Assembly (NCBI GenBank): GCA_934631995.1
Contig: CAKTYF010000042.1
Coordinates: forward strand, 1-16,368
Length of the DNA: 16,368 nt
Direction: 5' to 3'
Origin: an uncultured Eggerthellaceae bacterium
GTDB lineage: Bacteria; Actinomycetota; Coriobacteriia; Coriobacteriales; Eggerthellaceae
Shown in pieces: positions 7,766 through 15,580 of this stretch. How positions within the stretch are numbered: the stretch's first letter is position 1; the number at the start of each line of letters is the position of its first letter. Under the pieces are notes generated by a model, which was not told where the DNA came from, did no database searches, and worked only from the letters and a program-made list of their open reading frames with translations. The translations under genes were made by a program, and so were the position numbers.

Positions 7766-9343
7766 TTACAGCGAAATCTGCCAGCTGTTGATCAGGTCGA
7801 TATGCTGAGCAATATCGCACATAACTTCTTCGGAAACCCTATCATCCACGTTCAAGTATACCAGCGCCGTTTTCTCCGCGGGCTTCGTGCCAATCTGCAT
7901 GGTGGTGATGTTCACACCCGCAGCGCCCAAAATCGTACCGATAAGGCCAATGCGGCCCGGCGCATCAACATATTCGAAAATAACGGAATTGCGCGTAGGA
8001 ACGATATCAATGTCATAGCCCAAGAAAGATACAAGACGCATAGAAGACACGCCGTCGGGCACTACGATGGACACACATTGATCACCAGCCGCGATGTCAA
8101 CTTGCGCCGAATAACCCTGGCGCGAAAGACCGTTGCAACACGAAACCGAAATGCCATGGCAACGCGCCATGACTTCGTAGTTTGCTGTGGTGATGTGCTC
8201 AACTTCGCGACTGGAAAGCAAGCCTTTAAGCGATGCAGCCGCCAACGCCGTTGCATCGCAATTCGCAAGCTTGCCAGCGGTAGTCACGGTAAGAGAACGC
8301 GGAATAGCGGCATCAAGGTGTCCCAAAATTGCACCAGCCGTTTCGCACGCCACAATGTAGGGCCCAACGCTATCGACCACTTCCGCAGGCACCTGAGAAA
8401 GGTTTACCGCCGTGGGAACAAGCGAGCCCGAAAGACCGGCATAAATGTGCTCGGCAATCTGGGATGAGCAGCTGTTGTGGGCATCATGTGTTTCGGGACC
8501 CAAGTGCGGCGTGAGCACAACCTGGGGGAACTCCAAAAGCGGCGAATCCGTGCACGGCTCTTCATCGTAAACGTCAATGCCAACCGATGCGATTTTGCCC
8601 GCAGCCACGAAATCGGCAAGCGCCTTCATATCGCACGTGCCCGCATAGGAAACGTTCAAAAGAATGACGCCCGTCTTCATTGCGGCAAACTCTTCCGCCC
8701 CAATCATGCCGGTTGTCTCAACGGTCTTCGGCAAATGCAGGGAGATGACATCTGCCTTCGGAAGCGCTTCGGCAAGCGTAGCGCACAGCTTTGCACCCAA
8801 TTGCGCCGCACGATCGGAACTGCAATACGGATCATACGCTAAAACGTTCATTCCGAACGCGCGCGCATACTGCGCAACCAGCCCACCGAAACGGCCCAAA
8901 CCAACGATAAGCAGGGTTTTTCCATACAGCTCAATGCCAGTGTATTGCTCGCGGTTCCACTGACCGCGACTCATGCTCGCGCTTGCCTGAGCAGCATTGC
9001 GCGCGCACATAAGCATAAGGCACATGGTCATTTCCGCCACCGACGTAATATTGGAGTCGGGAACGTTGCATACGATAATGCCTCGCTCGGATGCCGCGGC
9101 AATATCGATGTTTTCCGTGCTCAAGCCCGCACGACCGATGATTTTCAGGTTCTTGCCCGCATCGATAACGTCGCGCGTGACTTTCGTACGGGAACGAACG
9201 ATAAGCGCATCATAGCGAGGAACGATCTTGATGAGCTCTTCGGTAGAAAGTCCCAGATGAACATCGACTTCTAAAGCTTTTTCGCGCAGATAATCCAATC
9301 CGCATTGAGCGATGACATCGGTAACCAGTACTTTAAGCGACAT
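7766..9343 (-). CDS. serA: D-3-phosphoglycerate dehydrogenase-like protein (long, ASB + ACT form) with altered active site
   Basis: By family and by its serC neighbour this is the first enzyme of serine biosynthesis, oxidising 3-phosphoglycerate with NAD. The 525-residue length fits the long form: substrate-binding half (1-100 and about 285-315), NAD-binding domain with GLGRFGG (148-154), an ASB-type regulatory domain (about 320-450), and a C-terminal ACT domain (about 455-525) that usually binds serine for feedback inhibition. The acid DEEP (about 260-263) and His280 (TPHLG) are present. However, the position normally occupied by the catalytic Arg in N-x-x-R-G-G reads N-V-S-Y-A-G (Tyr233), and the usual GVGxDN loop reads GLSTEN. 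The ATG at 9343 is chosen over upstream in-frame starts because MSLKVLVTD matches family N-termini; AAAGGAA lies about 10 nt upstream. Function is therefore likely but not certain. Confidence 0.85.
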   Translation of the reverse strand: MSLKVLVTDVIAQCGLDYLREKALEVDVHLGLSTEELIKIVPRYDALIVRSRTKVTRDVIDAGKNLKIIGRAGLSTENIDIAAASERGIIVCNVPDSNITSVAEMTMCLMLMCARNAAQASASMSRGQWNREQYTGIELYGKTLLIVGLGRFGGLVAQYARAFGMNVLAYDPYCSSDRAAQLGAKLCATLAEALPKADVISLHLPKTVETTGMIGAEEFAAMKTGVILLNVSYAGTCDMKALADFVAAGKIASVGIDVYDEEPCTDSPLLEFPQVVLTPHLGPETHDAHNSCSSQIAEHIYAGLSGSLVPTAVNLSQVPAEVVDSVGPYIVACETAGAILGHLDAAIPRSLTVTTAGKLANCDATALAAASLKGLLSSREVEHITTANYEVMARCHGISVSCCNGLSRQGYSAQVDIAAGDQCVSIVVPDGVSSMRLVSFLGYDIDIVPTRNSVIFEYVDAPGRIGLIGTILGAAGVNITTMQIGTKPAEKTALVYLNVDDRVSEEVMCDIAQHIDLINSWQISL

Positions 9344-9463
9344 AGTGGCGCAATTCCTTTCCATCAAAGAACGCACATACCTGGTACGCGCCTCTTCTTG
9401 CATGTTTCTTCAAACTGTGGAGCGTTTTGCATCGCGGTTCGCGCGCAGAGTCGCCCCTCGTCA

Positions 9464-10549
9464 TTATTTATTACTGTGCTCGTTTTCGAACTGCTCCATG
9501 AAGGCAACAAGCTTTTGCACGCCCTCAAGCGGCATAGCGTTATAGATGGAAGCGCGCATACCGCCAACGCTGCGATGACCCTTCAGCTCCACCAGGCCTT
9601 CTTTCGCCGCAGCGGCAATGAATTCCTTGTCCAGCGCGTCATCGCCCGTAATAAACGGCACGTTCATCATCGAGCGGTTTTCCTTTGCAGCGGTGCCCGA
9701 AAACAGCTTGCTGTTGTCCAGGAAATTGTACAGAAGCACGGCCTTTTCGTGATTGCGCATCTGCATGGCCTCTAAGCCGCCAATGGACTTGATCCACTTG
9801 AACACCTTGCCGCAAATGTAAATGGCGTAGCACGGCGGCGTGTTATACAGCGACTTCGCATCGGCCTGCGTCTTCCACTTCAGCATAGTGGGCGTTGCAG
9901 GCATTACATCGTCGCGAATAAGGTCCTTGCGCACAATGGCAATCACTACACCTGCGGGACCAACGTTTTTCTGGGCGCCCGCGTAGACCACGCCGAACTT
10001 CTCGATGTCAATAGGCTCCGACAAGAAGCACGAAGACATATCGGCCACAACGGGTGCATCCGTTTCGGGAAGCTTGCGGTACGTGGTGCCCGTGATGGTC
10101 TCGTTGTAGCAAAGGTACAGATAATCAGCGTCTTTCGACGGCGTGAACGTGTCAAATGCGGGAATGCAGGAATAATTCGCGCCCTTGGAATCGGCCAGCA
10201 GCGTGATATCGCCGTAACGGCATGCTTCCTGGTAGGCTTTCTTCGACCAGTTGCCCGATACGATATAGTCTGCCTTGCCCGTTTGCAGCATGTTCATAGG
10301 AACAGCCGCGAACTGCTGCGAAGCGCCACCCTGCAGGAACATGACTTCGTAATCATCGCCAATGCCAACAAGATCGCGCAGGTCCTGCTCCGCTTCGGTG
10401 ATAATAGTGTCGAACGCCTTCGATCGATGGCTCATCTCCATGACGGACATGCCCGTGCCCTTGTAATCGAGCATTTCTTGCGCCGCTTCTCTCAGAACCT
10501 CTTCGGGAAGCATTGCCGGACCAGCAGAGAAATTGTACACACGCGTCAT
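9464..10549 (-). CDS. serC: Phosphoserine aminotransferase
   Basis: SerC is a PLP enzyme that converts 3-phosphohydroxypyruvate and glutamate to phosphoserine, the second step of serine synthesis; the family also serves pyridoxine synthesis. The 361-residue product has normal length. Seen: NFSAGPAMLP at the N-terminus (6-15), GGASQQF (74-80), WSKKA (101-105), the PLP lysine K194 in YAGAQKNVGPAG (189-200), the substrate loop TPTMLKW (219-225) and the conserved C-terminal GHRSVGGMRASIYNAMP (324-340). The ATG at 10549 follows AAGGAG by 7 nt. serA begins 120 nt downstream on the same strand; that gap holds no gene or clear terminator, so a serC-serA transcript is likely. Confidence 0.96.
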   Translation of the reverse strand: MTRVYNFSAGPAMLPEEVLREAAQEMLDYKGTGMSVMEMSHRSKAFDTIITEAEQDLRDLVGIGDDYEVMFLQGGASQQFAAVPMNMLQTGKADYIVSGNWSKKAYQEACRYGDITLLADSKGANYSCIPAFDTFTPSKDADYLYLCYNETITGTTYRKLPETDAPVVADMSSCFLSEPIDIEKFGVVYAGAQKNVGPAGVVIAIVRKDLIRDDVMPATPTMLKWKTQADAKSLYNTPPCYAIYICGKVFKWIKSIGGLEAMQMRNHEKAVLLYNFLDNSKLFSGTAAKENRSMMNVPFITGDDALDKEFIAAAAKEGLVELKGHRSVGGMRASIYNAMPLEGVQKLVAFMEQFENEHSNK

Positions 10550-10599
10550 GATTTCACTCCTTAGGAAGCCGATTGCAAAAACGTCATAATTGCACGTCT

Positions 10600-10605
10600 A
10601 TTGTA
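10600..10605 (-). promoter_or_regulatory. Candidate -10 element upstream of serC
   Basis: TACAAT, one mismatch from TATAAT, lies about 50 nt upstream of the serC start and just after the hairpin behind ilvN. No good -35 is found at 16-18 bp, so this is a weak promoter call. Confidence 0.25.
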
Positions 10606-10619
10606 CGGCACAAGCAAGC

Positions 10620-10652
10620 AAAAGGGCACCCGCGCGCAAAAAGACACCCTTT
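10620..10652 (-). terminator. Possible terminator after ilvN
   Basis: AAAGGGTGTC pairs with GGGTGCCCTTT (six Watson-Crick pairs, then four mostly G-U or G-C pairs) around an 11-nt loop, ending in a short T-run on the minus strand. It lies about 50 nt after the ilvN stop and separates ilvBN from serCA. Confidence 0.35.
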
Positions 10653-10702
10653 AAACGGCGCGGATTAGCGTTGGCGTGCACGGAAACGAAGAAGAGGTGG
10701 GG

Positions 10703-11191
10703 CTATTTCTCGTTGCGAGCCTGGGCGATTTTACCCGTGCGGACAATCTCCTTGATGCCGTAAGGGCGCAAAAGATCCTCGAGCCCTTTAAGCTTTCCTT
10801 CTTCGCCCGTAATTTCGATAGTCAACGAATCGCTGCCTAAATCGGCGATTTTCGCACGGAAGATATTCGCGATTTGAATGATTTCACCGCGTTTTTCGGG
10901 CAGCGCCTCAACCTTGAACAGGGCCAACTCGCGCACAATAGCGCCCGCGCCCGATAAATCAGTGATCTTATGAACAGGCACCAGCTTATGCAGCTGCTTT
11001 GCAATCTGCTCGAAGGACACCTCATCGCCCAGCGCCACAAGCGTGATATGCGACAACGCAGGGTTTTCCGTGGGACCAACCGACAAGCTTTCAATGTTGA
11101 AGCCACGGCGCGAGATAAGGCCAACGACGCGCTGCAAAACACCCGGCTCGTTATCCACCAAAAGCGTGAGAACGTGTTTGGAGGTATCCAT
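10703..11191 (-). CDS. ilvN: Acetolactate synthase small (regulatory) subunit
   Basis: IlvN (also named IlvH) binds the catalytic IlvB, stimulates it and confers feedback inhibition by branched-chain amino acids, usually valine. The 162-residue product has the usual long-form length: an N-terminal ACT domain (about 5-77) with DNEPGVLQRVVGLISRRGFN (13-32) and a C-terminal ALS_ss_C domain (about 85-157) containing RELALFKV and LTIEITGEEGK. The frame is open further upstream to 11269, but the ATG at 11191 fits the family N-terminus, has GGGGAG 4 nt upstream and follows the ilvB TAG by one base. The two genes are thus tightly coupled, as expected for a fixed-stoichiometry enzyme. Confidence 0.95.
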   Translation of the reverse strand: MDTSKHVLTLLVDNEPGVLQRVVGLISRRGFNIESLSVGPTENPALSHITLVALGDEVSFEQIAKQLHKLVPVHKITDLSGAGAIVRELALFKVEALPEKRGEIIQIANIFRAKIADLGSDSLTIEITGEEGKLKGLEDLLRPYGIKEIVRTGKIAQARNEK

Positions 11192-11192
11192 G

Positions 11193-13043
11193 CTACTCCC
11201 CTTCCTGAACAGCATTGCCTGCACAATTACCAGGACAAACGTGTTCAAGCAGCGTTCCGCCGGGAACAACCATAGGCATCACGTTTTCCGATGATGGCAC
11301 AACAACGTCAAGCAAGAACGGCTCGGTACTTGAGAGCATCTCCGAGAGCGCCGCCTGCAGCTCCTCTTGCGTTTGAACGCGCTTTGCCTGCCAGCCAAAG
11401 GCGCGCGCTAGCGCCACGAAGTCGGGGTTGTAATGGAGCTCGGTTTGGGAATAACGTCCCTCGTAGAAGAATTGCTGCCACTGATGCACCATGCCTAAGC
11501 AGGCGTTATCGATGATCATAACTTTCACGGCAGCGCCATACGCGCGCGCGGTGGCAAGCTCCTGCACGTTCATCTGGAACGACCCATCGCCCGCAATGCA
11601 TACGACCTGCGCGTCAGGATATGCAAGCGCGGCGCCGATCGCTGCAGGAAAGCCGAAACCCATGGTGCCCAAACCGCCGCTTGATAGGAAGCTACGCGGA
11701 ACGGAACGAGAAAGGAACTGCGCCGCCCACATTTGATGCTGGCCCACTTCGGTGGTCACAATAGTGCGCTTCCCTGCCGCTTCTTGCGCCTCAAGCGCGC
11801 GTCCAAGCAAGTTCATGCAGCTCGCGGGCGTAATGTGCTGCATACTGCTTTCAGCTTCCGAACGAGTCGCGGCTGCTGCGTTGCTTTCCAGGGGCGTCTC
11901 AAGCGCTTCGGGTTCCTCGTCCACTTCGGATGCCGCAAATGCCGCACCCGCCGCCGCTTCCGTGCAAACCGCGCGCGCAGCGTCGTTGAAGCACGGCAGC
12001 GCTGCCAGCTCTTCGAGCCATGCTTGCGTATGCGCCGTGAAATCCTGCTTCTTCAATTGAGACAAAAGCCCTGATAAAACCGCCTGGGCATCGCCTACAA
12101 TGGGAACATCGGCTTCGCGCAGCTTGCCAATTTCCGCAGGGTCGATGTCAACGTGTATGAGCTTTGCGTGGGGCGCAAACGCGCTCATAGCGCCCGTCAC
12201 GCGATCCGACAAGCGCGTGCCCACCGCCAAAAGCACATCCGCACTCATCAACGCCGTGTTCGAACGCGCCGAACCATGCATGCCAACAGCACCCAAGTTC
12301 AGCGGATCGGCTGCGGGAAATGCACCCTTCCCCATAAGCGTGAGAGCAACAGGCGCCTGCAAAAGGTGTGCGATTTCTTGCAACTGGTCCTGCGCACCCG
12401 AAGAAATCACGCCGCCACCTGCAAGGACAACAGGACGCTGCGCCTCTTGCAGCAACGCGGCCGCCGCCTTCGCTTGCTTTGCGTTGCACTTATACGTTGG
12501 CTTATACGACGGTATGTTCACGCTTGCGGGATATGCGAACGTAAGCTCTTGACCCGCAATATCCGAAGGAACATCGATAACCACCGGGCCAGGGCGACCC
12601 GTAATGGCGATATGAAATGCTTCGCGAATAATGCGCGGCAAGTCGGCCGCCTTTTGCGCCAGGAAGCTATGCTTTACCACGGGCATGGTAATACTCATTG
12701 TGTCAGATTCCTGGAACGCATCCGTACCGATAACGCTCGTAGGCACCTGGCCGGTAATAACGACAAGCGGAATGCTGTCCAGATACGCATTCGCGATTCC
12801 CGTAACGGTGTTAGTCGCACCAGGGCCGCTGGTAACCAGAACAACGCCAACGTTTCCCGTGGCGCGCGCGAAACCATCGGCCTCGTGAACAGCAGCTTGC
12901 TCGTGACGCGCAAGCACATGCGTGATCTGCTGCGAGTCGTACAAAGCATCGTACATGGCAATGGCTTGAGCGCCCGGATATCCGAACACATGCGTAACGC
13001 CTTCGCACTCCAGCGCAGCGATAACCGCCTGGGCGCCCGTCAT
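11193..13043 (-). CDS. ilvB: Acetolactate synthase large (catalytic) subunit
   Basis: IlvB is the ThDP- and FAD-dependent enzyme that joins two pyruvates, or pyruvate and 2-oxobutyrate, in the first common step of valine, leucine and isoleucine synthesis. Seen: FGYPGA (20-25), catalytic Glu48 in RHEQAA, TSGPGATN (71-78), the FAD-domain VVLAGGGV (205-212), the ThDP motif GDGSFQMN (485-492) to N513, and LGMVHQWQQ (516-524). An Ala/Glu-rich stretch at about 355-402, between the central and C-terminal domains, is longer than usual and explains the 616-residue length. The ATG at 13043 is chosen because GAAGGTG lies 5 nt upstream and MTGAQAVIAALE aligns with family N-termini; an ATG at 13124 would add 27 unconserved residues. 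Confidence 0.94.
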   Translation of the reverse strand: MTGAQAVIAALECEGVTHVFGYPGAQAIAMYDALYDSQQITHVLARHEQAAVHEADGFARATGNVGVVLVTSGPGATNTVTGIANAYLDSIPLVVITGQVPTSVIGTDAFQESDTMSITMPVVKHSFLAQKAADLPRIIREAFHIAITGRPGPVVIDVPSDIAGQELTFAYPASVNIPSYKPTYKCNAKQAKAAAALLQEAQRPVVLAGGGVISSGAQDQLQEIAHLLQAPVALTLMGKGAFPAADPLNLGAVGMHGSARSNTALMSADVLLAVGTRLSDRVTGAMSAFAPHAKLIHVDIDPAEIGKLREADVPIVGDAQAVLSGLLSQLKKQDFTAHTQAWLEELAALPCFNDAARAVCTEAAAGAAFAASEVDEEPEALETPLESNAAAATRSEAESSMQHITPASCMNLLGRALEAQEAAGKRTIVTTEVGQHQMWAAQFLSRSVPRSFLSSGGLGTMGFGFPAAIGAALAYPDAQVVCIAGDGSFQMNVQELATARAYGAAVKVMIIDNACLGMVHQWQQFFYEGRYSQTELHYNPDFVALARAFGWQAKRVQTQEELQAALSEMLSSTEPFLLDVVVPSSENVMPMVVPGGTLLEHVCPGNCAGNAVQEGE

Positions 13044-13216
13044 GTGCGCACCTTCATAGGCGGAATGGCACCCCGCCCCCTTTGCGGCACCCACGCTCAA
13101 CGCGTTGCGTGTTTCATTCTCCATTGCTTGATCGCCCGCCCATCCTTTATGCTGCAACTCGCGCTTCCCGTTGGCGCAAAAGCGCACCGCGAAAAGCAAA
13201 ACCGCTGATAAAACTC
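13044..13216 (-). other. Leader region of ilvB, no gene recognised
   Basis: These 173 bases separate the sugar transferase from ilvB. They hold the ilvB ribosome binding site (GAAGGTG, 13049-13055) and an in-frame extension of ilvB that can start at ATG 13124 or TTG 13199. No branched-chain-rich leader peptide, no T-box sequence and no convincing terminator was found, although BCAA-responsive control would be expected. Confidence 0.4.
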
Positions 13217-13912
13217 TTATTGATACTCTTTGCCCGCAACTGCGGCAACCGTGCGAAACATCGTGGCGATATCTCCCCAGAAACTGAAATTGCGAATACT
13301 CTCCAGGTTGTACTTCATTTTCTCAGGCAGCACTTCGTTCATGTACACGTCGTCAACGTTTGCCGCCGCATCTAAAAGCTGCGCCTCATCCTTGTAACGA
13401 ATCGACGCTTCAGAAGTAATACCCGCAGGGAGAAGCAGCGTTGCTTTCATCTCATCGGTATATTTCTCAACATACTTTACGGCTTCCGGACGCGTGCCCA
13501 CAAAGCTCATATTGCCCGATAATACGTCAAAGACCTGGGGAAACTCATCAAGACGATGGTCGCGCAGCTTCGCCCCCACCTTCGTGATGCGAGCATCGCC
13601 GCCTACGGTAACCGCCGTGCCAATCTTATCGGCGTTCGCCACCATGGTACGGAACTTGTGGATGCGAAAATGCTTCCCATTCGTTGTCACGCGTTCTTGC
13701 CGGTAGAAAACGGGGCCTTCGGAATCAAGCTTGATCATGATGGCAATGATGAGCATCGGAATGCACAGAATCAGGAACACCACAAGTCCCACCACAATAT
13801 CGAACAGGCGTTTTGCAAAAATACCCCCGCGCCGCGTCATGAGTATGTCGTAATATTCCCGAACCGCGGGACAGCGCATTTCGACGGGAAGGTCTTCCCA
13901 TTTTTTGAGCAT
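13217..13912 (-). CDS. Polyprenyl-phosphate sugar-1-phosphate transferase (Bac_transf / WcaJ-PglC superfamily)
   Basis: Members move a sugar-1-phosphate from a nucleotide sugar to undecaprenyl phosphate at the inner face of the cytoplasmic membrane, starting synthesis of capsule, exopolysaccharide or a protein glycan. The 231-residue product is the short form: a single hydrophobic segment with a central proline (37-60, Pro52), typical of the re-entrant membrane helix, then GPVFYRQERVTTNGK (66-80), IHKFRTM (84-90) and RLDEFPQVFDVLSGNMSFVGTRPE (start 120), followed by LPAGITSEASIRYKDE (161-176). The ATG at 13912 has AAGGAG 9 nt upstream. It starts 33 nt after purF, so it is probably co-transcribed with it. 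No other polysaccharide gene is in the window, and the sugar cannot be told. Confidence 0.9.
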   Translation of the reverse strand: MLKKWEDLPVEMRCPAVREYYDILMTRRGGIFAKRLFDIVVGLVVFLILCIPMLIIAIMIKLDSEGPVFYRQERVTTNGKHFRIHKFRTMVANADKIGTAVTVGGDARITKVGAKLRDHRLDEFPQVFDVLSGNMSFVGTRPEAVKYVEKYTDEMKATLLLPAGITSEASIRYKDEAQLLDAAANVDDVYMNEVLPEKMKYNLESIRNFSFWGDIATMFRTVAAVAGKEYQ

Positions 13913-13945
13913 GAACGAAAACTCCTTATATCAACAACGCTTGCG

Positions 13946-15370
13946 CTACTCTTTGCCGCTCCAGCAGTACGTGCACACCTTCTCGGGCGGCAGGCCAATG
14001 GCCTCAAGCAGGCCTTCGAGCGACTGATAACGCAGCGAATCGAACTTCATCTCTTCGCAGATGGACTTCAAAAGGCACTTACCGCGCTCGGTGGACGCAT
14101 CGGAGTACTCGTCCAAGTGCTTCTGGCCCTCGTCGCCTTCAAGCTCTTGAACTTTGCGGCGCGCGATAAGATCCATATCGGACTTGTTCGTGGAGAAGCT
14201 CAAGTATTTGCAGCCGTACATGATGGGCGGGCACGCAGAGCGCATGTGCACTTCCTTCGCACCGTTCTCGTACAGGAACTCCACGGTCTCGCGCAGCTGG
14301 GTACCACGCACAATGGAGTCGTCCACGAACAGAAGCTTTTTATCCTTGATCAGGTCATGCACGGGCACTTGCTTCATGTGGGCAACCCTGTTGCGCAACG
14401 CCTGATTTCCCGGCATGAAGGAACGAGGCCACGTGGGCGTGTATTTCACGAACGGACGCGCAAACGGCATGCCCGAATCCTGCGCATAGCCAATAGCATG
14501 CGGCAGGCCCGAATCAGGAATACCGGCAACGTAATCGACTTCGGGGCGCACGCCAGCGGCTTCTTCGTCGCGCGACATAATGGCGCCGTTGCGATAACGC
14601 ATAACTTCAACGTTCACGCCTTCGTACGTAGAGTTCGGATAACCGTAGTAGCTCCACAAAAACGCGCAGATCTTCATGTCAGTACCAGGTTCTTTGAGCG
14701 TTTCGTAGCCATCGGCAGTCACTTTGACCACTTCGCCCGGGCCAAGCTCGTATTCGTCCTGGTAACCAAGCTTCTGATATGCGAAGGACTCGAAGGAAAT
14801 CGCATAACCATCGGGGTCTTTACCCAGAAGAATGGGAAGGCGACCCATAATGTCGCGCGCGCACAGAATGGAGCCGTCTTCTTGCATAATCATGAGCGTG
14901 ACCGTGCCCTCAACAGCGTTTTGCGCATTGATGATGCCCTCGAGCATGGTGTCTTTCTGGTTGATGAGCGCGGCAATAAGCTCCACGTCGTTCACGCCGC
15001 CATCGCTCATGGCGGTGAACTGATGATGCTTGTCATCAAGGTACGCATCGGTCAAAGCGCGTTTGTTGTTGATGATGCCCGTGAACGCCAGCGCAAAAAG
15101 CCCCAGGTGGGAGCGAACAATAAGCGGCTGCGGGTCTTTATCGGAAATGCAACCGATGCAAGCCGGGCCCGCAAAGTTACCCAGGTCGTTTTCGAACTTC
15201 GTACGGAACGGCGTGTTTGCAATGGAGTGGATCTCGCGCTCAAAACCGCCATCCGCACGGCAGCTGCACATGCCAGCCCGCTTCGTTCCCAAATGAGAGT
15301 GGTAGTCTACGCCGAAAAACACATCCAAACTTACATCGCGATGCGATGTTGCCCCAAAAAAGCCACCCAT
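13946..15370 (-). CDS. purF: Amidophosphoribosyltransferase-like protein, glutaminase residues missing
   Basis: The C-terminal half is a type I phosphoribosyltransferase of PurF type: IPDSGLPHAIGYAQ (284-297) and the PRPP loop FVDDSIVRGT (348-357) are intact. Cysteines C235, C387, C466 and C469 fall where the [4Fe-4S] ligands of the Bacillus enzyme lie (for example CTYCWSGK near the end). The N-terminal half keeps the Ntn-hydrolase outline but starts MGGFFGATS, with Gly in place of the Cys nucleophile of CGVFG; the usual HRGQ reads HLGT, and the RYPTAG and HNGN motifs are not recognisable. Glutamine hydrolysis is thus unlikely; ammonia use or another amine donor is an inference. The ATG at 15370 has GAGGAAG 4 nt upstream and no upstream in-frame Cys. 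Length (474) is normal. Similar N-termini are known to me from other anaerobes. Confidence 0.85.
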   Translation of the reverse strand: MGGFFGATSHRDVSLDVFFGVDYHSHLGTKRAGMCSCRADGGFEREIHSIANTPFRTKFENDLGNFAGPACIGCISDKDPQPLIVRSHLGLFALAFTGIINNKRALTDAYLDDKHHQFTAMSDGGVNDVELIAALINQKDTMLEGIINAQNAVEGTVTLMIMQEDGSILCARDIMGRLPILLGKDPDGYAISFESFAYQKLGYQDEYELGPGEVVKVTADGYETLKEPGTDMKICAFLWSYYGYPNSTYEGVNVEVMRYRNGAIMSRDEEAAGVRPEVDYVAGIPDSGLPHAIGYAQDSGMPFARPFVKYTPTWPRSFMPGNQALRNRVAHMKQVPVHDLIKDKKLLFVDDSIVRGTQLRETVEFLYENGAKEVHMRSACPPIMYGCKYLSFSTNKSDMDLIARRKVQELEGDEGQKHLDEYSDASTERGKCLLKSICEEMKFDSLRYQSLEGLLEAIGLPPEKVCTYCWSGKE

Positions 15371-15437
15371 GAAGCTTCCTCTCTGATTCCAAAAGATATC
15401 TCAACAGCACAGCATAGCCGATTTCTGCCACAACATA

Positions 15438-15455
15438 ACTGATACATACTGACAC
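15438..15455. repeat. Two 8-bp direct repeats one helical turn apart upstream of purF
   Basis: ACTGATAC (15438-15445) and ACTGACAC (15448-15455) differ by one base and are spaced 10 bp apart, about 70 nt upstream of the purF start. They could be an operator; no known purine regulator site or purine riboswitch core was recognised in 15371-15559, and no convincing promoter. Confidence 0.25.
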
Positions 15456-15551
15456 ACCGTTTTTTATTCGGCGGCGACAGAAAGAAGAAACCATGGAAAA
15501 ATGAAAACTGCAGGCTGTGGGCGGCGCAGAGGGCAGGGGCGTTTCGCGCAC

Positions 15552-15580
15552 AAAAAAATCCCTGTCGCTTTTTAACAGAG
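15552..15580 (-). terminator. Intrinsic terminator after the methyltransferase gene
   Basis: On the minus strand CTCTGT pairs with ACAGGG (one G-U) around a 9-nt loop, followed by A and then seven T. It lies about 45 nt after the methyltransferase stop and is built from part of the REP-like unit, which gives it a plausible role in insulating purF from upstream transcription. Confidence 0.5.

Noticed and set aside
13044..13199. A longer IlvB or a T-box/leader peptide in this stretch
   Set aside because: The extension is not like family N-termini; no run of Leu/Ile/Val codons and no T-box core was found.
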